Of a stretch of 64,000 nt of DNA, positions 55,628 to 64,000 are shown piece by piece. A model generated the notes under the pieces. The model searched no databases and was not told where the DNA came from. It was given only the letters and a program-made list of their open reading frames with translations. Made by a program: the position numbers and the translations under genes. This stretch comes from Favolaschia claudopus. Taxonomy: Eukaryota; Basidiomycota; Agaricomycetes; Agaricales; Mycenaceae. Each line of letters starts with the position of its first letter. Within the stretch, counting starts at the first letter, position 1. The stretch lies in the NCBI GenBank assembly GCA_037176885.1, contig JAWWNJ010000012.1, forward strand, positions 1,426,001-1,490,000, in the 5' to 3' direction.

Positions 55628-55710
55628 AGCCTGATCCCGAGTCGAACGGAGCACATCACTACACGCATTGCAATTTGCAGAAGAAACACCCCCGCGGGCA
55701 CCACCGGCTT
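55628..55710 (-). repeat. tRNA-like repeat B5
   Basis: AAGCCGGTGGTGCCCGCGGG...TCCGTTCGACTCGGGATCAGGCTT, a close relative of B3 with the same flank. Confidence 0.4.
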
Positions 55711-56273
55711 GGAGTATTGAGATGGATTTCTGGAGAATGAGAATATTGATGAGCTTGTGGCACGAGCGTGTTCGGACTCCGAAGGAAAAAATTGAATATC
55801 GAACCGTTGAACAAGGGTGCTGTGGGGCCAGTAGTCCGAAGTCGAACGGAGAACCTATGTTGATAATCATGTGGGTAAGCTCAGATCTCGAGAAGAAATG
55901 TGGGGGGGAGCCGCTGAAAAACGTCAACTCGCATGTATCGAATTTTATAAAAAGAAAATGGTGGACCAATCTTTTATACTCCGATCCCGAATCGAACTGG
56001 AAGCTCGGAGTGCCCTTGAGAACGTACTCGGATGTTCGAGCTGGACACAAACGATTAACTAAAGCTTAGAGCTCGAGTCGAGTGAGAAACGTACCATCAT
56101 ACAACCATCACAGTTTATGTATTGGGCGCCGCTAGCATTGACAAGTTTGCTGTTGGGATTGTAGTATCATTTGTCGGGACTGACCCAGAAATCCGAGTCT
56201 AACAACAAAATTGATTCATCCTCAACAATTGTCTCCGTGACTTGATTTTGAAAACGTACAGAAAGCGGTCTCT

Positions 56274-57500
56274 CTATGCACCCCGTCTTTCCGCCGACGC
56301 TATCTTCACCTGCGCCACGAACTCTTTCATCTCCTCTGCTGTAAAGTTGTCTGCCCCAGCCTGTACCTTCACCCCATCGATTTCCACAGAATATTCGGAG
56401 CCGGGTTTGAGTTTCTTTGAACCCGTCGTTTCTGTGCCGAGTCCGAAGCGCTGCATGGTGATGGAACGATCCGTGGGGTTGTATGGAATCGACTGAGGAC
56501 GCGCTGTCTCGAGTTTCTGAACGTCGATGCCTGGTTTGCACATTGGCTTGTGGGTTTTCCAGTCCTTTGTGAATTGAGCGTGAAGATCGATATGATATGG
56601 AGTACAAAGAAAGAGATATTACCGCTTTCTGGCATTCTTTTGTACAATAGCGGGGCTTATATGCGTCTTCACATTTTCCCGCACCTGTATCTCAATATCA
56701 GAAAAAAAAAGTCGATTTAGAGGGATACAAAGAAAAAACGCACAGGCCCGCAGCATGTTGCCCGACGAAGCTTTGACTGGGCAGCCCGGTCCCGCGCACT
56801 GATACCTTGATGGCTTCACAAACCGTTTTTCAGCCTTTTTATCCATCTCCGCCTGGATCTCCGCATTGCGCGCGTCAACGGCGGCCCAGAAATGCGTCCA
56901 CATGGCGAAGACCGCCTTATGCTCACCGTTCCGCAGATAATGCATGGTTTTACCTAGATGCAGCACGTTTGGCGCGTTTCCGAGCCCTAGCATTGCCGCG
57001 AGGTCCGCGTGCGTCCCCGCTCGGATGCAGTCCTCCGTGCGCACGCTGGGCGGGTTTCCGGGCCCGAGCGGGAGCCTGATGAGATAGGCGTGTGCGCTGG
57101 CCTTTTCAAGCTCTGTAGCGTTGGGGGAGTGTAGGATCATAGTCCAATATTGTTCGGCGAGAGGAACATTTGGTGCCTGCGGTGCGCTCGGAGGTTCGCC
57201 GATGCCTGCTGCCATTCTGGCGAGTGTATTGGTTTTAACATTCGGTAGAAATGTACTGTGACCGACAAACCGTAGCGCAAACTCATGCATCTTCATAATA
57301 TCTCCAGCATCCGCCAACCATTGACACTCCGAATTCGACATGGAGCGTATTTTGTTGATCCAAAAGCTAAGCATTGCCTCAAGGCTATCGTTCGGTGGCG
57401 GGAGCATTCCGCCAGCTAATCCTCCGGAGAAGATTCTTACAAGGTCGCAAGCTGACTGAACTTCTTCCATGTCTTCGATGCCGAGCGTAACTTCTTCCAT
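56274..57500 (-). CDS. MYND zinc-finger protein
   Basis: The start ATG is at 57500 in a CACCACC context. The first exon encodes a helical region of about 250 aa without a known domain. The zinc finger is split by introns: QCAGPGCPVKASSGNMLRAC, then AGKCEDAYKPRYCTKECQKA, then DWKTHKPMCKPG. This reproduces the MYND Cys/His pattern, with the final H..C in THKPMC. The C-terminal part (FGLGTETTGSKKLKPGSEYS, then EEMKEFVAQVKIASAERRGA) is specific to this type. Agaricomycetes carry many such MYND proteins. They are assumed to mediate protein interactions; the partner is unknown. Confidence 0.8.
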
Positions 57501-57756
57501 GGTGGTGAGTGGCAAGAGAGGTTGGTTGATCGGAAGTTGCCGACCAGGTTTGAGTGGTCTTGGTTGTGTTAGATTTGTACGGCTAAATCATAAATATGTA
57601 TGTAAAACGCTTGTCCCAAGTCTTATCCTGCGATATTGAGATGGCCGTGAACACAATTGCAAGTAACCTCGGTGCAACATAGGAAAATTGATGGCATAGA
57701 ATCATCATAAAGGCATAAGTTTACAAACGAGCATAAAGTTACCAACAACACACGCA

Positions 57757-58713
57757 TTACGCAGATAATACAATAACGAGCGTTTCATCGTCTGAACCGA
57801 GCACCTCAGCGTAATATTCTGGTGCTACGAAGAACAGAAATCCGAAGGAGACGAAAAAGATAATCCGCAAGACGACGGATGGCCAAAGAACAGCTCGCAG
57901 GAGAAATTCGATGGGCTGCCTGACTACCCAGAGCACAAGGGTTAAGAGAAGAAGCAGAGACAAGCGAGTTGCTGCGCCGGAATCAACCATGATATAATGC
58001 GATCTGGTGATGTAGAATCGTTTCGACGAGACGCGTTGTAAAAACGCGGAGGTAGCTCGCACATCGCTCAGAGCACCAGCGACAGCCAAGATTCCGTATG
58101 AGCGTATGAAGGAAGCACCTGCGAGGGCGATATATCGAATTTGACGCTTGATGAGGGTTTCGTATGAAGCGTGGGGTTCTGTGGTACAATGAGGGGAGGA
58201 TATCGAATTAAGAGGAAATTTACCGATAACTTTGATGCATCCGTATCTTTCGACCATTTTTTTGACCGTGTCAGCGGGAAGGAAGTTGAGGTCCGGAGGA
58301 AGCCCAAGTTTGAGATGACCTGGACGGCGTTCGATCATCTGTGAGCGTACACGATGATGGGTCAATTATATGAGCGGATAGCATGAGCATACATACCGAA
58401 CAAGTCTCGAGACCCCACAGCCGCCGAACGGCATGAAAGGAAAGATCTCCAGACTTTTCGAGAGGGACGAGAGCTTCCATGTCTGGCCGGACATCGTCGC
58501 GCACTTTGTATCGATAGGCATAAAACTGAACTCGAACGCAGCTACTCGAGTGAGTTATTGCTTTCTAGAGGAAGAGCGAATGTTTGCTCACCCAGGTCGT
58601 TCGAGCGGCGCCGGTGGCCATATGATGGTTGCTCGTAGCCGTTCCAGCTCCTCGGCAGCTGCTTCTGCATGCTCCTGAGGCGACCTTTCGAAGACAGATG
58701 GACCGTTCCCCAT
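57757..58713 (-). CDS. Putative N-myristoylated two-TM membrane protein
   Basis: ATG 58713 gives MGNGPSVFERSPQEHAEAAA. Gly2 and Ser6 match an N-myristoylation pattern. Four exons (58713-58592, 58541 to about 58407, about 58340-58226, about 58179-57757) join in frame. The middle is hydrophilic (CVRVQFYAYRYKVRDDVRPD, PPDLNFLPADTVKKMVERYG). Two hydrophobic segments lie near the C-terminus (LSLLLLLTLVLWVV and VVLRIIFFVSFGFLFFVA), followed by an acidic end. No family is recognised. A peripheral-to-integral membrane protein is inferred. Confidence 0.6.
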
Positions 58714-59255
58714 CCTTGTGAAAGCCTGACTCGGCGAGGTTCAAGAAGACTCGAAGTTGAGCCTCCTAGGACGTTTGACGGAAAACGCAAGATACAGGCA
58801 TCTCCCAAAGAAGAACAAGTAGAAGATCAGAGCGCAACCTATTCTAGGTGAGGCCCGCCATCGCAACGCAGTACAAGCACAGTTTCCAGCAAGTACAAGG
58901 CGGTAAAGAACAAGAGAAACTTATCGTGGGAACATGATCTCATCATTTCGCTCCGCCGGCCCGGATGGCCGTGTTGAAAATGGGGCGAAAAGTTTGGGGA
59001 AAAAATTGTCGCTTGAGTCTACAAGACTGTCGCTCCGTAAAATTCGTTGACGGCTGGGAGCTCCATTTGAGTAAGGTGATGGATGGACTTCCTCTTGAAG
59101 GCTCTGCTGTACTGTACGTAAAACATTTTAAGCTGGATAACTTTGAAAGGATTATTCAACTTGAAGGATAACAGTGCATGAACAGCTGAATTTGGGATCA
59201 TCGTCAATTATGACTGCACGGCGAGGGGCAAACATTGCGAAAACTGGTCTAAATC

Positions 59256-60311
59256 TTGATGGGAATCGGAAGCAACGTCGGCCAGACGTCAATTACGTGT
59301 AAACAGCCTCTTACACCCGAATCCACGACCATCGATATGGCTGACCCTCCATCGCAGACCACTGACAAGCCTCGAGTGGAAATGAGAGGCCTGGATAGCT
59401 TCTGTGTCGAGCTGTTGACCGGGATTTTTCTATGTTTGCCTTACAGATCTCTGCTTTCTGTGCTTGCCGTCTGCACGGAGTGGAAAAGTATCGTCATGGA
59501 GGATCCTTCCCTGAGCGTGGAGATTTTCAAGAGCGCCAGTGAGAAGTATGTCGAGCCGGGTGCGTGCTCTGAATTTCTTTTCTATTGCAGAGGAATTATA
59601 TTGTTGAAAGGCTGTCGCGAGATATCAAAGTACGGTTTCGAGTCCAGAGTCTACGATGCTTGGGAGGGGCTTTACAGATCGTACATGGAAGATCCCAAGT
59701 ACCTTGCCTTCAAAGAGCATGCGCTTGAGAGCAGCGACGACAGCCTCCTAGCCGCTTGGCACAAGTCTAGTCAAAACCCTGAAGTGGCCAAGGTGCTCCT
59801 CCATAATCGCTCATTTTCCTTGCCCGAAAGAGTTCGAGTATGTGGAATCTCTTTTTCATTTTCATGATTCATCTTGTGATATTATTCAACTATCTCAGCT
59901 GCATCCCGCCATTCCTGAGATTTCCTATGTATTCGGATGCGGCAAGGAAAAGGTCGGCTTCTTCGTCAGAGACCGCTCAGAAGACTGTCATACGGATTAT
60001 CCATATCGCCGCATCCAACTCTCCCAACTTGAGATCGCCAACGATTTTATCTCCATTCCGGCGGTTACCAAAGCTGTTATTGATGTTCGCGCGTTCATGG
60101 TAATATTGGAAAACCCGAAAGGTATCACTCTCATGAACCTTTTCGACGGGTTCGTCAAGGAGTAAGCCGCTTCATTTTCCGCAGGAGAGACGTTGAGCGT
60201 GGACTCATATCACACAACACTAGGTCGACCAGGAAGCTGGCACCGGACATTTTTGACATCGTTTTCAAAACGCAGAAAGTTATGGCCCACTTTTTAGGCG
60301 ATCATCTGTGA
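59256..60311 (+). CDS. F-box protein
   Basis: The model is join(59256..59837,59899..60161,60224..60311), about 310 aa; ATG 59337 (MADPPSQTTDKPRVE) is an alternative start in the same frame. The F-box reads LDSFCVELLTGIFLCLPYRS, then LLSVLAVCTEWKSIV. F-boxes dock Skp1 in SCF ubiquitin ligases. The remainder (ISYVFGCGKEKVGFFVRD, AVTKAVIDVRAFMVILENP, ITLMNLFDGFV) is typical of an agaricomycete F-box family without a known substrate. Reading straight through would stop at 60165. Using the GTAAGC site at 60162 adds a 29-aa exon ending AHFLGDHL. Confidence 0.75.
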
Positions 60312-61426
60312 ATGGCCCATGATATTTTTGTGTTTGAGATGTAATTCGTACTGATCTCCTGTTTCCAGTCATTACGAGGGCTTGTACACAGTAACCAGGA
60401 CTGGTAATTGCTTGACTGCAGAGGTTTTTCTTGGCTCCTGATTGTCCAGCGAATATGTGAGTTTCAGCTTTAAACTCACCATTATTCGTTCTAAACAATT
60501 CTCAACTCCTTCAAGCTTGCGATTCCGAGCTTCTTATCTTGATCCATTCGTCTCATGAAGACCAGTCTCCTGCACTCAGCCTGCCGTATAGACCGAATAT
60601 TTCCTTCCGTCTTGACCATCATACACTGTTACATACAATTTCTGCCCACAATTCGAAGATATTGAACATCTGCATTGTATAAAAGTATAACAGCAACGAG
60701 AATTCTCGCGAGGTGTTGAGGTGTAAAGACCATTCACGCGTCGGTCCATCATGACTGCAAAAGCAGTGACCAGTGGCTTGGTGCGATAAGTTCAACTTGC
60801 CGATGACAACTCAACCGTGCGAATTTCACGGCGATCTCCGAGCATTTCTGAATTGTCAAAGCACTGCTTGCTCTTTACTTGCGGGACGCCCATTCATCGG
60901 CATGATAACCATACAATGAGTAGGTAAGAATCCCTGAGGCCGTTGGTCAATGAATGGCGGGGGATTCCTTTTCTGGCCGCATTTACTTAAGTTTGGATCA
61001 CCAGCATCCCATTGACGTGATTTCTCAGTGAACATATGTTTACTACGTCCTCGCGGATCTTGCTTATCATCTGTATGTCTCAAGGATTGAATTATCCTCT
61101 TGCCGTTATACCCCCAATGTTATCAAGCCCCCGCTCTCCGGCATCCGGGAAAAATTCCGGTGCGTTTGGCTATTGCGCAGATGAATCGTTTGAACTTTGT
61201 TCTCGCAATTCACAGCTGACTACAAGCCAAAGGCGCCATTCACACGAAAGCGGCAGTCAAATGGCATCATGTCATTGAAACAATTGAAACAAAAGCGTAT
61301 ATAGACGGATGCGAAGAAGTAACAAAAGTGAGGCGAAACTTTTCAGCGAAGATACTATGGAACACGGGGAAAGACAGTGCTGACTTGTTCCCTCCAGCTC
61401 TCATTCGTAGGCCTATTTGTATAGAG
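60312..61426. other. Intergenic
   Basis: No supported gene. It separates the ends of the convergent F-box and HD-hydrolase genes. Only short random frames are seen. Confidence 0.4.
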
Positions 61427-62316
61427 CTAGTTGCGCACAGGAGGGTACCGTCCTCGCACGTTGCTACGACGCTGCTGATTCTCCGGCCCGACAATAGGAC
61501 CAACGTGGAAGTCTTGCTCAAGAGCACGCTCCTGCAAATGAATCGACGACGATGAGCTCAGGCGAACCAAAGAAAACGACCAAGACTTACCCCGCCAGGA
61601 TAATGAGACACCAAGCAGTTCGGCTTCTCATCAAAGTCTCTATCGATCGCCGCAATTCCTGCCTCAGCAAAGTCCCCGCGCGGATAAGCCTTCTCAATCT
61701 CCGCCACGGTCTTCGGGTGCCAGAGCTTCGTGGTATCGACGCCGACGAGGCCCGTGCCGTTGTATCCACCAACGTCGAACAGCGCGCTCAGGAACATGAG
61801 CATCTGGTTCGCGGACGAGTTTCCGGAAGGCCACTGCGAGGTGTGGAAGGTAATGCCCTGCACGATGTCCGCGAGCTGTACGGCGTCGAGGTTGGGCGAG
61901 GCGGTCTGCAGGTGCTCGAACGCGATGAAGGCGCCGTGCAGCTCGAAGGTCATCGCGTGGGCCGGGTGGTTCAGTATCTCGGTGTTGTTGGACCAGCCGA
62001 GGTCGTGCAGGAGGGTGGTGTGGTAGAGACGGAGGCTGAGCTCGTCGAATGCGATCTGAGGGACGCCGGGGGTGCCGGAGGGGAAGCCGGTGGAGAGGAG
62101 CGCGAGGGCGAAGTAGAAGCAGCGGACGACGTGGAAAAAGATGGTTTGGCTTGTTGCCTTTTTAGCGAACGCGTAGGACGCGGCCTCGGCGATGGGGTCG
62201 ATGGGGACGGCGCGGAGGGTCTCGAAGGGGACGTAGGTGGGGGTGAAGTTGGCGATGGCCAAGAGATCTGGGCCACCGCTGGGAACATAGGCGTCGAGGG
62301 TGCTGGGGAAGACCAT
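61427..62316 (-). CDS. HD-domain hydrolase, cyanamide-hydratase-like
   Basis: The first exon (62316-61591) starts MVFPSTLDAYVPSGGPDLLA. The second (61531-61427) follows a 59-bp intron and ends RGRYPPVRN. The HD metal-binding pattern is visible: an early His in SQTIFFHVVRCFYFA, then TTLLHDLGWSN (His-Asp), a His further on in FELHGAFIAFEH, and GITFHTSQWP. This set resembles the fungal cyanamide hydratase/Ddi2-like family of HD proteins, which hydrate cyanamide to urea. Activity on that substrate here is unproven. The C-terminus is less typical, so the second exon is tentative. Confidence 0.65.
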
Positions 62317-63609
62317 TCTTGAGATGCTATCGTTCCAAGTTCGGGGATGAGCCTGGATCTGGGTTTCTAGCTCTTCATTGCCCTCCTTAAATACCTGCGG
62401 TTCGACAAGTCGATATCATATCCATATTAAGCTCCATGGAAGACGGACGTCGGTATGATGGATACTGGCTGATTCATCCTCCCAGAAACCAGGTTTGTCA
62501 TGGCCGTAGTTGCGCAAGCGAGACGGCAGGGCGGGGGACATTAGGTCATACCGAGGCAGGCTACGCGGTCCCAAAGGGTCATTGTCGAATTGCAGCCAAC
62601 GTCTCGCGCGAGGTCATGGACATTGGAATTTCAATGCACTCCGAGGAAGACGGAGCAAGCCACGATCTCTGTATTTCCACCTAAGCTGCTCCCGCGTCGG
62701 CTTGCCTGGATATAGTCTGAGGTAACAGGAGATGGTACCTGCACGCTGATACATCCTTGCATTTGTACTGTGGCCGTGAAGCCAGGAGAAGGCAAGAGAA
62801 CAATAAATCCATGAATGTCCTCGCATTGGATAGGCTCCTCGAAAGACATGCGGTAAGATCGACGCATAATGCGAACCATAGAAGCCCGCCGCCATACACT
62901 GTATCGAACCCGTTGAGACCCGAAGATTCTCAGACAAACGACAGCGGGGAAACGCGGCTTGGTACATGCTGCCTTGCGTCTATCCGCACCTAATCTTGGA
63001 AGCGACAGGAATCGCACATAAGCGAGACGAGGGTGGGATGAGGGGACGGAGACATTGCCATCGGCTGATCGGTACGGGTGGATGCTGTAGCTCAGGCCCA
63101 TGATTTGCCTTGTTTTTTGAAGCAACACCGTCAACCGAGCTCATCGACGCGTTGCGTAGGCAAAGGAAAAAATTTGGGCGTCCTCTATGGCAAAGCGAGG
63201 AGTGAGCCTGGAGTACGCTATCGTCAAGACGAAGTCTAGTCTGAGGTGGATGATAGATTTGAGGTGGGAGCAAGGGATAAATCGACACGACTGGCAAGTC
63301 GCTCGACATTCTTTCATTGCAGGATTACCAGAAGTAATGTCGAATAAGTGGTGGCCTGAGAAGTGGCAGTAGCACAGGAAAGGTTTTCGATGCTGCGTGA
63401 TTGAAAGAATTTTTGCGGCTTGCACGCTTTATCCAATGTCAGGGACTAGTAAGAGGTCAAGCTGATCAGTCCTTGAGAGCACTGAGAGAGAAGGCAGCTC
63501 GGGGCATTCAGTTCCATTGCCAGATATCGATTCCCAGCATCGTGGTCGTGGTCAACGTTCGGGACGACGGTCACACCAAGTCACACTCTCAATCTCGAAC
63601 CACCACGCA
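62317..63609. other. Intergenic, with one ambiguous frame
   Basis: A 167-codon minus-strand frame (63134-62631) contains fragments such as MGLSYSIHPYRSADGNVSVP and FEEPIQCEDIHGFIVLLPSP that could be exons, but no family or clear splice model supports it. The rest is featureless. Confidence 0.3.
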
Positions 63610-64000
63610 TGACTCTGAGCCCAAAACAAACCCTCGAAGAGCTCACCGCGGCCATGCGCACTGCGGGCGGTTTGGGCTTATCTCTGTGCCTAGTAATGAA
63701 GAATTTCAACGCTGTACAAGCCTGGCGGCAACGACCCTCGACAAAAGCCTTGCTCTTTGTACCGCCGTGTCTAACGCCGTGTCTGTCGATATCGCGTCCC
63801 CCCACAGGCAGTCAAGCTCTGCTTCCTTTGGTTGTGATTCGCTGCCTTGGACCGGGAAGAAATCCAAAGTCTCGTTGTGGTGAAATACGTCCTGGACCTG
63901 CCCTCGTTGTACAGGAGGACGGGTCGCACAGCGAGTTCAACGAGGCTCACGATGATGATAGCTTGTTATTTTGGAGCGAAGAGTGCTCAGGTGAGGAATG
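63610..64000 (+). CDS. Partial gene running off the window
   Basis: An open frame from ATG 63610 (MTLSPKQTLEELTAAMRTAG) runs to the right edge without a stop (130 codons). It ends in an acidic stretch (EAHDDDSLLFWSEECSGEE) where a GTGAGG could be a splice donor. No family is recognised, and some internal parts could be intronic. Confidence 0.35.

Larger units (their letters stand above)
52999..56273. other. Gene-poor region with tRNA-like repeats (cluster B)
   Basis: Holds at least five related tRNA-like units (53392, 53712, 53896, 55433, 55628) and two more decayed ones near 55830 and 55980. Three units also share a flank (AAAATGTTGATGTCYGTGAG) and two share GAGATGGATTTYTGGAGAAT. Between 54386 and 54944 there is a weak candidate gene. 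Otherwise there is nothing coding. Confidence 0.45.

Noticed and set aside
61552..62322. 256-codon plus-strand frame
   Set aside because: Antisense shadow of the HD-domain hydrolase. Composition (Glu/Gly/Val runs) and lack of any motif argue against it.

Overview
The window looks like nuclear DNA of an agaricomycete basidiomycete. Genes have several introns of about 45-70 bp with GT..AG ends. Host families are typical of mushrooms: a sedolisin, a TAP-like alpha/beta hydrolase, F-box, BTB and MYND proteins, a DUF6697-like protein and a cyanamide-hydratase-like HD protein. The transposable elements (chromovirus-type Ty3/gypsy, hAT-like MITEs) also fit. No rRNA, CRISPR array or bacterial operon is seen.

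The left 39 kb is dominated by two copies, in inverted orientation, of one very large DNA transposon. Copy L is 2180-23422 and copy R is 26732-38901. Both have the same imperfect terminal inverted repeat starting TATGACRGTTA. Each is flanked by its own 6-bp target-site duplication, GAGATA for L and GAATTG for R. Without later nested insertions each is about 11.5 kb. The order from the outer end is: TIR, 10-bp-phased subterminal repeats, a multi-exon HECT-like gene, a broken Hsp70 gene, a 539-aa protein of unknown function, a divergently transcribed 574-aa rve/DDE integrase, a second subterminal repeat array, TIR. The integrase/ORF539 module is almost identical in the two copies, while the HECT-like and Hsp70 cargo has clearly diverged, so the elements are mosaics. 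The 3.3-kb spacer between them holds a proline/glutamine-rich host gene.

Copy L is interrupted at 8944-18641 by a young Ty3/gypsy chromovirus. Its LTRs differ, as far as can be read, by a single 7-bp unit, and its TSD is GACGC. Gag and pol lie on the minus strand and are joined by an evident -1 frameshift signal: slippery A AAA AAA, a stop, a 6-nt spacer and a 9-bp GC-rich hairpin. Between pol and the 3' LTR, on the opposite strand, is an intron-containing gene for a Zn2Cys6-like protein, placed so that the 3' LTR could act as its promoter. Copy R carries a 662-bp hAT-like insertion.

The right part (40-64 kb) is ordinary host gene space. It holds a sedolisin whose 52-bp intron has been inflated to 1019 bp by a hAT-type MITE that itself contains a TA-flanked MITE, a DUF6697-like gene, a BTB gene, an alpha/beta hydrolase, a low-complexity acidic protein, a MYND-finger gene, a putatively myristoylated two-TM protein, an F-box gene, an HD-domain hydrolase and an open partial gene at the right edge. 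Two clusters of tRNA-like, SINE-like repeats lie at 49.2-50.4 kb and 53.3-56.0 kb. All gene models were spliced by eye, so exon edges are inferences.
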